Source: Achromobacter sp. Root83
GTDB taxonomy: Bacteria > Pseudomonadota > Gammaproteobacteria > Burkholderiales > Burkholderiaceae_B
Assembly (NCBI RefSeq): GCF_001428845.1
Contig: NZ_LMIU01000010.1
Location: 1-52,997, forward strand
Reading direction: 5' to 3'
Length of the DNA stretch: 52,997 nucleotides
Shown here: one piece after another, positions 41,503-52,997 of the stretch
Layout: each line of letters begins with the position of its first letter
How positions within the stretch are numbered: position 1 is the first letter of the stretch
Notes under the pieces: model-generated
Database searches by the model: none
What the model saw: only the letters and a program-made list of their open reading frames with translations
What the model was told of the DNA's origin: nothing
Position numbers and translations under genes: made by a program

Positions 41503-43191
41503 CTAGGCCAGCGTGTCCGGGGCATCCTGACGCCAGCGCTCGATGGCGTCCACCGCCTGTTCCGGGCTGCCGAAGATCTTGTCGCGGCCGATTTTCTTGA
41601 TCAGGCCCGAACGTTCCAGCGCCGTGCGGAACTTGCCATGTCCGCCCGCGACCAGCAGCGTGATGCCGCGCGCATCCAATTCGCGCTTGAGCTCGTATAG
41701 CGCCTCGACCGCATCGGCATCGGCCTGGGTCATGGCCTCGGCGTCCAGCACGAACCAGCGCACGTCTCCGGCCTGCTCGATGATTTCGCGGGCGCGCCGG
41801 CGGAAGGCATCGGCGTTGAAGAACCACACCGACGACTCGAACAGCCACACCACCGCGCCCGGTACCGGCTGGGCCTCCGGATTCAGGTGCAGCTTTCCCA
41901 GCACCGACTCGCCGGGCACGCGGCCCAGCAGCGCGTCGCGCGGGTTGCCCGACACATACATGGCGTACAACAGGGTCGCGCCCACGGACACGGCCACGCC
42001 CTGCAGCACGCCGAATCCCACCACGCCGACCGCCGCCAGAATCCCGAACGCCAGCTCGATCCTGGAAATCCGGGCCAGCCGCAAGAAGGCGTGGCCGTCG
42101 AACAGACTGGCCGCCGCCTGGAGCAGAATGGCCGACAGCGCGGCTTGCGGCAGCCAGTACAACGGCGCGCTCAGCAAGCCCACCACTACCGCCAGCGCGG
42201 CGGCGGCGCTGACACTGACCAGCGGCGACGATCCGCCTGCCACCAGCCCCACGGCGGTGCGCGAATCCGCGCCGGTAACCACGTAGCCCTGGAACAGGCC
42301 CGCCGCCACATTGGCCGCGCCGAAGCCCACCAGTTCGCGGTTGGGGTCCACGTGCTCGCCCGAGCGGGCGGCAAAGCTGCGCGCCGTCACGATGCCGCTT
42401 GAAAAGCTGACCACCAGCACGCCCGCCGCGCCCAGCAGGATGCCATCCACGTTGTCCAGACGCAGCGGCAGGCTCAATCCGGGCAAACCGGCGGGGACCT
42501 CGCCCACCACCGCGATGCCCAACGCCGGAAAATTGAATATCCACGAAACCAGACAGGCGCCCGCCACCAGCAGGATGGGGCCGGGCCACGTGGGACGCCA
42601 GCGCTTGACGGCAACCAGCAGCAGGCAGGACGCCAGCCCCAGGCACAGGGTGGGGATCTGGATTTCAGACAGCCGGTGCGACAGCTCCAGGAAGGGATGC
42701 ACCAGGCCGCTATTGCGCAGCCCCACGCCCGTCAGGCCGCTGAGCTGCGACATCGCCAGCGTGATCGCCACGCCCGCCATATAGCCGATCAGCACGGGCC
42801 GCGACAGCAGATTGGCCAGCACGCCCAGGCGCAGCACGCGCGCAATCAGGCAACCCACGCCCACGGTGAGCGCGATGGCGGTCGCGCCCACCAGCCGCTC
42901 TTCGGGCGTGGTGAGCGCCATGCCCGTCAAGGTGGCGGCGATCAGGGTGCAGGTGGCGGTATCGGGCCCCACGATCAGCGTGCGCGACGAGCCGAACAGC
43001 GCATAGCCCAGCATTCCGGCGATGGCCGCCCACAGCCCCGCCACGGGCGGCACGCCCATCATGGCGGAATACGCCAGGCCGACGGGCAGCGCCACGGCGG
43101 CCACGCTGAGTCCGGCGGTGACATCGCGCCGCGCCGATTCCCGGGTCACGCCGCGGAAGTTGTTCAGGCCAGGTAAAAAACGTAGATTCAT
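41503..43191 (-). CDS. SulP-family anion transporter with STAS domain
   Basis: This 562-residue inner-membrane protein carries sulfate, bicarbonate or dicarboxylates. The SulP signature is ALPVGLAYSAMMGVPPVAGLWAAIAGMLGYALFGSSRTLIVGPDTA at residues about 35-80 (shown in pieces in the protein). About ten to twelve hydrophobic segments follow to residue 420, and residues 440-560 form a STAS domain (VVWLFESSVWFFNADAFRRRAREI and FVLDAEAMTQADADAVEAL). The ATG at 43191 (MNLRFLPG) is chosen over one 12 codons upstream. Its anion is unknown. It converges with fabI. Confidence 0.9.
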   Translation of the reverse strand: MNLRFLPGLNNFRGVTRESARRDVTAGLSVAAVALPVGLAYSAMMGVPPVAGLWAAIAGMLGYALFGSSRTLIVGPDTATCTLIAATLTGMALTTPEERLVGATAIALTVGVGCLIARVLRLGVLANLLSRPVLIGYMAGVAITLAMSQLSGLTGVGLRNSGLVHPFLELSHRLSEIQIPTLCLGLASCLLLVAVKRWRPTWPGPILLVAGACLVSWIFNFPALGIAVVGEVPAGLPGLSLPLRLDNVDGILLGAAGVLVVSFSSGIVTARSFAARSGEHVDPNRELVGFGAANVAAGLFQGYVVTGADSRTAVGLVAGGSSPLVSVSAAAALAVVVGLLSAPLYWLPQAALSAILLQAAASLFDGHAFLRLARISRIELAFGILAAVGVVGFGVLQGVAVSVGATLLYAMYVSGNPRDALLGRVPGESVLGKLHLNPEAQPVPGAVVWLFESSVWFFNADAFRRRAREIIEQAGDVRWFVLDAEAMTQADADAVEALYELKRELDARGITLLVAGGHGKFRTALERSGLIKKIGRDKIFGSPEQAVDAIERWRQDAPDTLA

Positions 43192-43473
43192 GGCGCGGCG
43201 AAAGGACCGAAGGAAAAATTCCCGCACGGCGCGGGATCATCGCCTAGCCTACACCAAGCCCGTGACGCGCAACCCGCCCAAGATCAAGCAAGCGCGGATT
43301 CATTCCCCCAAGGAATGGACTTCATTCAATTTTTATCCCTTTTCCGCGACATGGGGATTGCGTAGAGTCGCCGGCATGAGAACCGCGGCGCAATGGCGCG
43401 CCGCTAGACCGACACGGCCCGCCCGCAGCGATACGCGTGACGGGGACAAAGGGCCGGCACTTCTGGAGACTCC

Positions 43474-44457
43474 ATGTCCTTCGCCATCCTGCGACGCGCC
43501 CGCGGCGCGTTCGTGTTCGCCGTGCTAGCCGCCGGCATCGTCCCCGCCGCCCACGCGCAGGCCTATCCCGACCGTCCCATCAAGCTGGTCGTGCCCTGGC
43601 CTCCGGGTGGCGCAACCGATGCGCTGGGCCGGATGCTGGCGCAGCGCCTGACCGAACGCCTGGGCCAGACGGTCATCGTGGACAACAAGGCCGGCGCGGG
43701 CGGGAACATCGGCACCGCGTCCTTCGTGCGCGAAAAGCCGGACGGCTACACGCTGCTCATGGCCACCAGCTCCACCAACGCCGCCAACCCGCATCTGTAT
43801 TCGCGCCTGGGCTTCGATCCGGCCAAGGACTTCACGCCCGTGGCCTTTGTCGCGGAGATCCCCAACATCCTGGAAGTGCCCAAGCAATCGCGCTTCCAGT
43901 CGGTGGCGGATCTGATCGCCGCCGCGAAGGCAGAGCCCGGCAAGCTCAATTACGGCTCGGGCGGGGTGGGTTCGTCGCAGCATCTGGCCGGGTCGATGTT
44001 CAAGCACCTGACCGGCGCGGACGTGCTGCACATTCCGTACAAGGGCAGCGGCCCCGCCGTATCGGACCTGCTGGCCGGCCAGGTGGACATGATGTTAGAC
44101 ACGGGCTCGCTCGCCCAGGTGCAGGCCGGCGCGCTGCGGGCGCTGGCCGTGGCATCGCGCACCCGCCTGCCGGCCTTGCCCGACGTGCCCACTTTCGACG
44201 AAGCCGGCGTGCCCAGGATGTACGCGTCAGCCTGGTACGGCATCGTCGCGCCGGCCGGCGCGCCGCCCGAGGTGGTAGAGCGCCTGAACAAGGAAATCAA
44301 TGTTGTGGTGTCCGATCCGGAAATGAAAAAGCGGATGGAAGGCATGGGCGCGCTGGTGCCCGCGGGCCAGACGCCGGAAGCCTTCGGCGCCTTCATACGC
44401 GCAGAGATCGACCGCTACGCCGGCATCGTGAAGATGTCCGGCGCCAAGATGGAATAA
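43474..44457 (+). CDS. Bug-type periplasmic solute receptor (second copy)
   Basis: This 327-residue TctC/Bug receptor has a signal peptide ending [11 protein letters not shown] (near residue 30). Family motifs are [81 protein letters not shown] and [11 protein letters not shown]. It differs clearly from the one at 18373, so it is not a recent duplicate. The 282-base gap before it (43192-43473) is divergent with the SulP gene and contains CATTCC/GGAATG arms near 43301-43317; I see no gene in it. Ligand unknown. Confidence 0.92.
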   Translation: MSFAILRRARGAFVFAVLAAGIVPAAHAQAYPDRPIKLVVPWPPGGATDALGRMLAQRLTERLGQTVIVDNKAGAGGNIGTASFVREKPDGYTLLMATSSTNAANPHLYSRLGFDPAKDFTPVAFVAEIPNILEVPKQSRFQSVADLIAAAKAEPGKLNYGSGGVGSSQHLAGSMFKHLTGADVLHIPYKGSGPAVSDLLAGQVDMMLDTGSLAQVQAGALRALAVASRTRLPALPDVPTFDEAGVPRMYASAWYGIVAPAGAPPEVVERLNKEINVVVSDPEMKKRMEGMGALVPAGQTPEAFGAFIRAEIDRYAGIVKMSGAKME

Positions 44458-44475
44458 GCAGGGTCCTGCCCAGCG

Positions 44476-44510
44476 AAAAAAAAGCCGCCCCGAGCAAGGG
44501 GCGGCTTTCT
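44476..44510. terminator. Strong bidirectional terminator between Bug receptor and pgk
   Basis: AAAGCCGCCCC (44481-44491) and GGGGCGGCTTT (44498-44508) form an 11-base perfect stem. The minus strand, serving pgk, ends in a run of eight T; the plus strand, serving the Bug gene, ends TTTCTTG. Confidence 0.9.
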
Positions 44511-44528
44511 TGTCAGACGCAGTCTTGC

Positions 44529-45725
<1,197 letters not shown>

Positions 45726-45750
45726 ATTTGGATTCCTACGATAGGCGAAC

Positions 45751-45803
45751 AAAGGGGACGAACCCATTTTCCGCGATCGCGGAAAACAAATCCGTCCCCC
45801 TTT
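45751..45803. repeat. REP-like nested palindrome between gap and pgk
   Basis: A perfect 20-base palindrome (45767-45786, TTTTCCGCGA and its complement) is nested within outer arms AAAGGGGACG (45751-45760) and CGTCCCCCTTT (45793-45803). On the minus strand the whole can fold into one long hairpin in the gap-pgk transcript. The GGGGACG/CGTCCCC arms next to an AAATCC run resemble the extragenic palindromes mobilised by REP-associated (RAYT) transposases in proteobacteria. Confidence 0.65.
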
Positions 45804-45819
45804 GGACTGACCGTGTGGC

Positions 45820-46845
<1,026 letters not shown>

Positions 46846-48882
46846 TTACAAAACTTGGCGGACGGTCTCGGCCACCTTGTCGGCGGTCAGCCCGAAGAAC
46901 TTGAACAGTGCGCCGGCCGGTGCGGACTCGCCGTAGCGGTCGATGCCGACCACGGCGCCCTCCAGGCCCACGTACTTGTGCCAGAAGGCGGTGACGCCAG
47001 CTTCCACGGCAACGCGCGGCAGGCCCTTGGGCAGCACGGACTGCTTCCAGGCGGTGTCTTGCTTATCGAACACATCGGTGCTGGGCATGGAGACCACGCG
47101 CACGGCGACGCCTTCCTTGGCCAGCAGCGCCTGCGCGTCCAGCGCGATGGCGACTTCAGAGCCGGTGGCGATGATGACGGCGCGGGCGCCTTCGGCGTCG
47201 CGCAGCACATAGCCGCCGCGGGCGATGGCGTCCACGGTGGCCGCGTCGCGCTGCACGAACGGCAGGTTCTGGCGCGACAGCAGCAGGGCAGTCGGGCCGC
47301 CGTCATGCACGTCCATGCCGATGCTGGTCGGGCGCGTCACGGCGGCGTTCCAGGCCACGGCGGTCTCGGCCGTATCGCAAGGACGCCACAGCGACAGGTT
47401 GGGGATCAGGCGCAGGCTGGCCGCGTGCTCGATGGATTGGTGGGTCGGGCCGTCTTCGCCCAGGCCGATCGAATCGTGGGTGAACACGTGGATGACGCGC
47501 TGCTTCATCAGCGCGGCCATGCGGATGGCGTTGCGCGAGTAGTCGGAGAACGTCAGGAACGTGCCGCCGAAAGGCAGGTAGCCGCCATGCAGGGCCACGC
47601 CGTTCATGATGGCGGCCATGCCGAATTCGCGCACGCCGTAGTTGATGTGGCGGCCGAACTGCACACCCTTGTCGCCGGCGCGGACGGCGGCGACGCCCTT
47701 CCAGTCGGTGAAGTTGGAGCCGGTCAGGTCGGCCGAGCCGCCCAGCATTTCCGGCAGCAAGGGGGCCAGCGCCGTGATGGCGAACTGCGATGCCTTGCGC
47801 GAGGCCACGGTTTCGGCCTTTTCCAGCGTTGCATCCAGGAATGCCTTGAACTGGTCGGCGTAGCCAGCGGGCATTTCGCCCTTCATGCGGCGCGTGAATT
47901 CAGCGGCTTGCGCGGGGAACTCGGCTGCGTAGGCGTCGAACGCCGACTGCCATTCGACCTGAGCGGCGGCGCCCTTCTTGCGGCCATCCCAGCCGTCGTA
48001 GATGTCTTGCGGGATCTGAAACGGTTCCGACGACCAGCCCAGCGCGGCGCGCGTGGCGGCGATCTCGTCCTTGCCCAGCGGGGCGCCGTGCACATTGTGC
48101 GTGCCGGCCATGTTGGGCGAACCCTTGCCGATCACGGTGCGGCAGACGATCAGCGTGGGCTTTTCCGATTGTGAACGCGCGGCCTTGATGGCGGCGTCCA
48201 CGGCGGCGACGTCATGGCCGTCAACGCCACGGATCACGTTCCAGCCGTAGCCTTCGAAGCGCTTGGCGGTGTCGTCGGCGAACCAGTGTTCGACGTGGCC
48301 GTCGATGGAGATGCCGTTGTCGTCATACAGCACGACCAGCTTGGACAGCTTCAGCGTGCCGGCCAGCGAACACACTTCGTGCGAGATGCCTTCCATCAGG
48401 CAGCCGTCGCCCGTGAAGGCGTAGGTGTGGTGGTCGACAATCGTGTGGCCGGGCTTGTTGAATTCGGCGGCCAGCAGGGCCTCGGCCAGCGCCATGCCCA
48501 CGGCATTGCCCAGGCCCTGGCCCAGCGGGCCGGTGGTGGTTTCCACGCCCGGGGTGATGCCCACTTCGGGGTGGCCCGGCGTCTTGGAATGGAGCTGGCG
48601 GAAATTCTTGAGTTCTTCGATCGGCAGATCGTAGCCCGTCAGGTGCAGCAGGGCGTAGATCAGCATCGAGCCGTGGCCGTTGGACAGCACGAAGCGGTCG
48701 CGGTTGGCCCAGGCGGGATCCTTGGGATTGTGGCGCAGGTTGCCGGCCCACAAGGCTTGGGCGATTTCCGCCATGCCCATGGGAGCACCCGGATGCCCGG
48801 AGTTCGCTTGTTGCACGGCATCCATCGCGAGGGCGCGGATGGCATCCGCCAAGGCAAGTTTAGGGGCGGTCGGATTGCTCAT
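46846..48882 (-). CDS. tkt: Transketolase
   Basis: This 678-residue thiamine diphosphate enzyme moves two-carbon units between sugar phosphates in the pentose phosphate and, where present, Calvin cycles. Landmarks are [39 protein letters not shown], the ThDP motif [34 protein letters not shown], and [24 protein letters not shown] in the pyrimidine-binding domain. It leads tkt-gap-pgk and is divergent from rsmE. The ribosome site is weak. Confidence 0.97.
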   Translation of the reverse strand: MSNPTAPKLALADAIRALAMDAVQQANSGHPGAPMGMAEIAQALWAGNLRHNPKDPAWANRDRFVLSNGHGSMLIYALLHLTGYDLPIEELKNFRQLHSKTPGHPEVGITPGVETTTGPLGQGLGNAVGMALAEALLAAEFNKPGHTIVDHHTYAFTGDGCLMEGISHEVCSLAGTLKLSKLVVLYDDNGISIDGHVEHWFADDTAKRFEGYGWNVIRGVDGHDVAAVDAAIKAARSQSEKPTLIVCRTVIGKGSPNMAGTHNVHGAPLGKDEIAATRAALGWSSEPFQIPQDIYDGWDGRKKGAAAQVEWQSAFDAYAAEFPAQAAEFTRRMKGEMPAGYADQFKAFLDATLEKAETVASRKASQFAITALAPLLPEMLGGSADLTGSNFTDWKGVAAVRAGDKGVQFGRHINYGVREFGMAAIMNGVALHGGYLPFGGTFLTFSDYSRNAIRMAALMKQRVIHVFTHDSIGLGEDGPTHQSIEHAASLRLIPNLSLWRPCDTAETAVAWNAAVTRPTSIGMDVHDGGPTALLLSRQNLPFVQRDAATVDAIARGGYVLRDAEGARAVIIATGSEVAIALDAQALLAKEGVAVRVVSMPSTDVFDKQDTAWKQSVLPKGLPRVAVEAGVTAFWHKYVGLEGAVVGIDRYGESAPAGALFKFFGLTADKVAETVRQVL

Positions 48883-49103
48883 TCGGAAGGCTCTTTGAAA
48901 CTGGCGCGCCTACGGAAGAAATAGGGCCAGTTGAGTAGGTTGCGAAGCAGGTGATTTTAGCATCAGGGGATTTCCCCAAGGCCATCGGCCGGATGCCCTA
49001 TGTAAACGTGCGTTTCCGTGTGAAAACCCGGGCAGTGGTAGGCTACGCGTTCGACCGGGCGGCCGCTGCCCGCCGCAGCCTTTTTCCGACTCCCGCAACA
49101 CCC

Positions 49104-49835
49104 ATGCCCGCCCCCCGCTTCTACTGCGACGTACCCCTGACCGCCGGCGCCCGCGTCGCCCTGCCGGACGCCTTGGCCCATCACGCCCTGCGCGTGCTGC
49201 GCCTGCGGGCCGGCGAAACCATCGCGCTGTTCAATGGCCAGGGCGGCGAGTACCCCGCGGTGCTGGAAATCGACGGCAAGGCCGGCTATGCCCAGTTGGG
49301 CGATTTCGACCCGCGCGAAGCCGAACTGGCGGGGCGCATCACGCTGGTGCAAGGCCTGCCCTCCGGCGACAAGATGGACTGGGTGGTGGAAAAGGCCGTA
49401 GAGCTGGGCGCGGCCCGCGTCAGCCCCATCGCGGCGCAGCGCAGCGTGCTGCAGTTGTCTGGCCCCCGGCTGGAAAAGCGGGTGGCGCATTGGCAGCGCA
49501 TCGCGCAATCGGCCGCTGAACAATGCGGCCGCAACCGCCTGATGGCGGTGGATGCGCCGCAAACGCTGGCCGAATGGCTGGCTGAGCCCGCCGAGGGCCT
49601 GCGCCTGCTATGCCATCCCGAGGCCGCCGAAGACCTGGCCGGCGTGCTCCGGGCGGCGCCCGGCTTGCCGGCGCTGACCCTGCTGGTCGGCCCCGAGGGC
49701 GGGTGGTCGGACAAGGAATTGGACTTGGCGCGCCAGGCGGGCGTGCAGGCGGTGCGCTTCGGGCCCCGGGTGCTGCGCACCGAGACGGCCGGACTGGCGT
49801 TGTTGTCGGCCGTCAGCGCCTTGATGGGCTGGTAG
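49104..49835 (+). CDS. rsmE: RsmE: 16S rRNA m3U1498 methyltransferase
   Basis: This 243-residue SPOUT methyltransferase modifies 16S rRNA U1498. It starts MPAPRFYCDVPLTAGARVAL, followed by ALAHHALRVLRLRAGETIALFNGQGGEYPA, the PUA-like domain; then KMDWVVEKAVELGAARVSPIAAQRS, and the knot motifs LLVGPEGGWSDKELDLA and FGPRVLRTETAGLALLSAVS. The ATG at 49104 gives the conserved start; upstream in-frame sequence is leader. Confidence 0.95.
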   Translation: MPAPRFYCDVPLTAGARVALPDALAHHALRVLRLRAGETIALFNGQGGEYPAVLEIDGKAGYAQLGDFDPREAELAGRITLVQGLPSGDKMDWVVEKAVELGAARVSPIAAQRSVLQLSGPRLEKRVAHWQRIAQSAAEQCGRNRLMAVDAPQTLAEWLAEPAEGLRLLCHPEAAEDLAGVLRAAPGLPALTLLVGPEGGWSDKELDLARQAGVQAVRFGPRVLRTETAGLALLSAVSALMGW

Positions 49836-49870
49836 GCCGGATGGGCCGGGGCGCTGCCCCGGCAGGCGTA

Positions 49871-50338
49871 TCAGCCGGTTTCGCCGTAAGGCGCCGCGGC
49901 CACGCCGGGTTCGGGGTCGGGATGCTTGCCGGCGTGCTCGATAACATACGCGAAGACGCGGCCGTTTTCATGCGCGAAATCCGCGGCGTCCGAGCAGACG
50001 GTTTCGATGCGGGCCGCATCTTCTTCCAGCGCCGGGTCTCCGGAGTGCAGCCGGTACAGCCACAGCACGACGCCGGCCTTGTGGTCCAGCACGGTATCGC
50101 ACAGGCAGTCATACAGGGCGTCCAGGTTGCCGCCGAAATATTCGGGGAAGTCCACCGCTTTGACAATGGCGCGCAATACCGCCGAGCGGCTGCGGGCCGG
50201 ATCGCAATTGGCAACGAAGAGCGACAGGCCAAGTTCATGCGCGGCATCCACCACGGCCTTCTTGTCCAGCCCTTCATGAGCCAGCGCTCCGCCGCGCATG
50301 AGTTGCCGCTGCAAAGTAGATTGGCCATTGCGCGTCAT
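49871..50338 (-). CDS. Barstar-family protein
   Basis: This 155-residue protein contains a barstar-like domain, the fold of the barnase inhibitor, in residues about 40-125: LFVANCDPARSRSAVLRAIVKAVDFPEYFGGNLDALYDCLCD, where the FPEYFGGNLDALYDCL block is the barstar hallmark, followed by GVVLWLYRL. It has N-terminal and C-terminal extensions beyond the 90-residue barstar. No barnase-like nuclease is nearby. It overlaps the patatin gene by ATGA and is the third gene after maeB. Either an orphan antitoxin or a housekeeping regulator. Confidence 0.85.
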   Translation of the reverse strand: MTRNGQSTLQRQLMRGGALAHEGLDKKAVVDAAHELGLSLFVANCDPARSRSAVLRAIVKAVDFPEYFGGNLDALYDCLCDTVLDHKAGVVLWLYRLHSGDPALEEDAARIETVCSDAADFAHENGRVFAYVIEHAGKHPDPEPGVAAAPYGETG

Positions 50339-51564
50339 GCCTGTGCCTCCTTGAAAAAGGCGATCACTTCGTCGTTACGCTGCATCGTATCGGCATAACC
50401 CAGTTCAATCAATCGCTTGGTGTAGCTCGCTTCGAACAAGAGGTAGGACATAAGGGCCCCTCCCCCCGGACGGCCTGGATCGGACGATACACCGAGCACG
50501 CGAAAAAGGGCACGCGCCTGTGCGGGCATGTCCCGCAGATGTTCCAGCGCCATCAGATCCAGCGATTGGCTGGGCGTGATCGTCAGCACGTCGATGCGGC
50601 GCACGCTGGTGTGGGCACCGTCCGGGCCGGCCTGGTCCATCAGGTAATTGATCCGCTCCAGGCGCTCGACGTCCACCGACAGGCCGTCCAGGAAAATGCT
50701 GGACAGCGCGTGCCCGCCCACCTGCGCCAGCGACGGATACGGCGGGGAATCCTCGCGGTTCTCGGGGTGGGTGTCGTCGCGGAAGCCCGTGCCGATCACC
50801 AGTACGCGATGCGCTCCCAGATGGATGGCCGGGCTGATCGGCGCAAGCTGGCGCATCGACCCGTCGCCGCACCACTCGCCCTTGCCATGCACCTGCACCT
50901 GCCGGGCGGGAAACACAAAGGGGATGGCGGACGAGGCCATCAGATGGTCGATACCGATGGGAGTGGGAATCGCCAGCCGCAGGTAGCGGTGCCAGGGTTC
51001 GATGGGCGTGTGCGCCTGATAGAACGTCAGGTGCTCGCCGCTGGTGTAGCCCGACGCCGTGATCGCCAGCGCGGACAGCGAGCCGCTTTCCAGGTTCGCG
51101 CGCAGATTGTGAAAATCCAGCACCCGCTCCAGCAGCCCTTGCATGGGGGAGTTGTCCAGCAGGGAATGGGGCCGTTTGCGCGTCAGGCCCGAGTACATCC
51201 AGCCCAGGGACAGCAGCCCCAGCCACCGGACGCCGGTGCGGATCAGGCCGGGCGCGTCGGCCCGGTAGATCATGTCGGTATTCAGCGACGACCACAGGCG
51301 GCGGATGCGCCGCACGCCCAGATGGGGCCGGTCGGCGCGGCAGGCCAGCGCGGCGGCGTTGATCGCGCCGGCGGACGTGCCGCAAATGATGTCGAAGGGG
51401 TTCTGGAAACGGGAATGCCAGTCGGGGTCCAGCAGCTCCATGATGGCGCTGAGCACCCCAACCTGGTAGGCCGCACGCGCGCCGCCGCCCGTCAGGACCA
51501 GGCCGGTCGGCGTACGTCGGCAGGCTCGGCCTGCCGGCGTCACTTCAACGCGGTGTATTGACAT
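50335..51564 (-). CDS. Patatin-like phospholipase
   Basis: This 409-residue lipid acyl hydrolase has all patatin elements: the oxyanion loop GLVLTGGGARAAYQVGVLSAIMEL, the nucleophile IICGTSAGAINAAALAC (GxSxG, Ser at about residue 67), and the catalytic Asp in GDGSMRQLAPISPAIHLGA (DGS, about residue 215). It has no signal peptide. The ATG at 51564 overlaps the end of maeB by 20 bases and the stop overlaps the barstar gene, so the three genes form one leftward transcript. Confidence 0.9.
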   Translation of the reverse strand: MSIHRVEVTPAGRACRRTPTGLVLTGGGARAAYQVGVLSAIMELLDPDWHSRFQNPFDIICGTSAGAINAAALACRADRPHLGVRRIRRLWSSLNTDMIYRADAPGLIRTGVRWLGLLSLGWMYSGLTRKRPHSLLDNSPMQGLLERVLDFHNLRANLESGSLSALAITASGYTSGEHLTFYQAHTPIEPWHRYLRLAIPTPIGIDHLMASSAIPFVFPARQVQVHGKGEWCGDGSMRQLAPISPAIHLGAHRVLVIGTGFRDDTHPENREDSPPYPSLAQVGGHALSSIFLDGLSVDVERLERINYLMDQAGPDGAHTSVRRIDVLTITPSQSLDLMALEHLRDMPAQARALFRVLGVSSDPGRPGGGALMSYLLFEASYTKRLIELGYADTMQRNDEVIAFFKEAQA

Positions 51565-52997
51565 CGACCACCGTCATCGCGGTCATATTGACGATGCGGC
51601 GCACGGTGGAACTGGAGGTCAGGATATGCACCGGCGCATTGCAGCCCAGCAGGAAAGGACCCACCGCCACGTTGCCGCCGGCCGCCGTCTTGAGCAGGTT
51701 GTAGGCGATGTTGCCCGAGTCCACATTCGGGCACACCAGCAGGTTGGCTTCGCCCTTGAGCGTGGACGACGGCAGGATGCGCATGCGCAGCGCCTCGTCC
51801 AGCGCGCAGTCACCGTGCATCTCGCCGTCGATCTCGAGTTCAGGATCGATCTGGCGCACCAGTTCCAGCGCGCGGCGCATCTTGGCGCCCGACGCCGAAC
51901 TGCCCGAGCCGAAGTTCGAACGCGACAGCAGCGCCGCCTTGGGCGCCAGGTACATCCGGCGCATCTCGCGGGCGGCGGCCACGGTGAATTCCGCGATCTG
52001 CTCGGCCGTGGGCTCGTCGTTGACGTGCGTGTCCACCAGCACCACCGTGCGCTCGTTGAGCAGCAGGATGTTCATGGCGGCATACACGTTGTGGCCGGGC
52101 CGGCGGCCGATCACTTCGTCCACGAAGCGCAGGTGGTCGTGGTAGGCGCCGACCGAGCCGCAGACCATGCCGTCGGCATCGCCCAGGTGCACCATCATCG
52201 CGCCGATCAGGGTCATGCGGCGGCGCATTTCGACACGCGCCATTTCCTTGGTGATACCACGGCGGCACATGCGTTCCCAGTACGTCGTCCAGTACTGGTG
52301 GAAGCGTTCGTCGTATTCCGGGTTGGTGACTTCCACGTCCTCGCCCAGGCGCAGGCGCAGGCCCAGTTTTTCGATGCGGGTCAGCAGCACCGAAGGACGG
52401 CCCACCAGGATGGGACGGGCCAGGCCTTCGTCCACCACCACCTGCACCGCGCGCAGCACGCGCTCGTCTTCGCCTTCCGCGAAGACGATGCGGGCGGGGC
52501 CGCCTTCGCGCACGATGCGCTTGGCCGCCGAAAACAGCGGCTTCATGAACGCGCCCGAGTGGTACACGAACTGCTGAAGCTGCTCTTCGTAGGCTTCCAG
52601 GTCGGCCAGCGGGCGCGTCGCCACACCGCCGTCCATCGCCGCCTTGGCCACCGCCGGCGCGATGCGCACGATCAGGCGCGGGTCGAACGGCTTGGGGATC
52701 AGGTATTCGGGGCCGAACGAGATATCGAACGTGCCGTAGGCCGCGGCCACGACTTCATTCTGTTCTTCCTGCGCAAGCTGGGCAATGGCATGCACCGCCG
52801 CCATTTCCATTTCGCGCGTGATGGTCGTGGCGCCCACGTCCAGCGCGCCACGGAAAATGTACGGAAAGCACAGCACGTTGTTGACCTGGTTCGGGTAGTC
52901 CGAACGGCCCGTGGCCATGACGACATCGTCGCGCACGCCGTGCGCCACTTCCGGCAGGATCTCGGGCGTGGGGTTGGCCAGCGCCAGGATCAGCGGG
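51545..52997 (-). CDS. maeB: NADP-dependent malic enzyme, C-terminal part
   Basis: This gene runs off the right edge; 483 complete codons to the stop are present. The visible part starts in the NAD(P)-binding domain (LILALANPTPEILPEVAHGV and CFPYIFRGALDVGATTITREM), followed after about residue 140 by a phosphotransacetylase-like domain (FAEGEDERVLRAVQVVVDEGLARPILVGRP, RSNFGSGSSASGAKMRRALEL, VGPFLLGCNAPVHILTSSSTVRRIVNM). This layout is the long MaeB type; the PTA domain is regulatory, binding acetyl-CoA, and not a known transferase. It converts malate to pyruvate with NADPH. Confidence 0.93.
   Translation of the reverse strand, partial: PLILALANPTPEILPEVAHGVRDDVVMATGRSDYPNQVNNVLCFPYIFRGALDVGATTITREMEMAAVHAIAQLAQEEQNEVVAAAYGTFDISFGPEYLIPKPFDPRLIVRIAPAVAKAAMDGGVATRPLADLEAYEEQLQQFVYHSGAFMKPLFSAAKRIVREGGPARIVFAEGEDERVLRAVQVVVDEGLARPILVGRPSVLLTRIEKLGLRLRLGEDVEVTNPEYDERFHQYWTTYWERMCRRGITKEMARVEMRRRMTLIGAMMVHLGDADGMVCGSVGAYHDHLRFVDEVIGRRPGHNVYAAMNILLLNERTVVLVDTHVNDEPTAEQIAEFTVAAAREMRRMYLAPKAALLSRSNFGSGSSASGAKMRRALELVRQIDPELEIDGEMHGDCALDEALRMRILPSSTLKGEANLLVCPNVDSGNIAYNLLKTAAGGNVAVGPFLLGCNAPVHILTSSSTVRRIVNMTAMTVVDVNTPR

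Noticed and set aside
50335..51564. Patatin plus barstar as a classical toxin-antitoxin pair
   Set aside because: Patatin is not a known barstar target and the genes sit behind maeB like a housekeeping operon; kept only as a question in the findings.

Overview
The window is about 53 kb of high-GC chromosomal DNA, almost fully coding. Gene content and protein style point to a betaproteobacterium of the Alcaligenaceae (Achromobacter or Bordetella type). The pointers are several Bug-type solute receptors, an 87-residue betaproteobacterial IF-1 paralogue, a CbpA/CbpM pair, a DUF3141-Pta-AckA-FabI operon and a tkt-gap-pgk run. This assignment is inference from family knowledge, not a database result.

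Layout. Positions 1-540 hold the start of a type VI secretion hcp gene behind a near-perfect sigma-54 promoter, plus repeated palindromes. Positions 540-5326 hold fba, an SMP-30 lactonase, a DAACS symporter and two small unknown proteins. Positions 5482-22627 are a large phosphonate locus. A leftward C-P lyase operon phnGHIJKLM ends in a MOSC protein. A phnF regulator and a rightward operon (second phnM, DUF1045 2H phosphoesterase, phnN) follow, and the leftward phnCDE transporter is at the far end. Between the two halves sits a LysR / gamma-glutamyltransferase-like / Bug receptor / GAF block (15401-19868) with no known phosphonate role. Two matching TCTAGAC operators and Pho-box-like repeats suggest joint control by PhnF (substrate) and PhoB (phosphate starvation).

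Positions 22824-35773 are mixed housekeeping and accessory genes: GFA and SRPBCC proteins, infA, an M23 peptidase, a lipoprotein, mogA, an orphan dltD, PitA, DsbA-like and GST proteins, AzlCD, CbpAM, GNAT, cupin and YfcF. A previously easily missed 41-codon gene (28470-28595) overlaps the end of dltD. It encodes a membrane microprotein ending in FQYSKF, the DltX-type signature. A dltD-dltX pair without dltABC in a Gram-negative is the most interesting item here.

Positions 35966-41459 are one operon: DUF3141 (PhaC-like, histone-like tail), phosphate acyltransferase, acetate kinase, FabI. A SulP transporter and a second Bug receptor follow. Positions 44529-48882 are tkt-gap-pgk (leftward) with a REP-like nested palindrome between gap and pgk. 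The end holds rsmE, then a leftward, translationally overlapping maeB (cut by the window edge), patatin phospholipase and barstar-like gene. I saw no tRNA, rRNA, CRISPR, insertion sequence or prophage genes.
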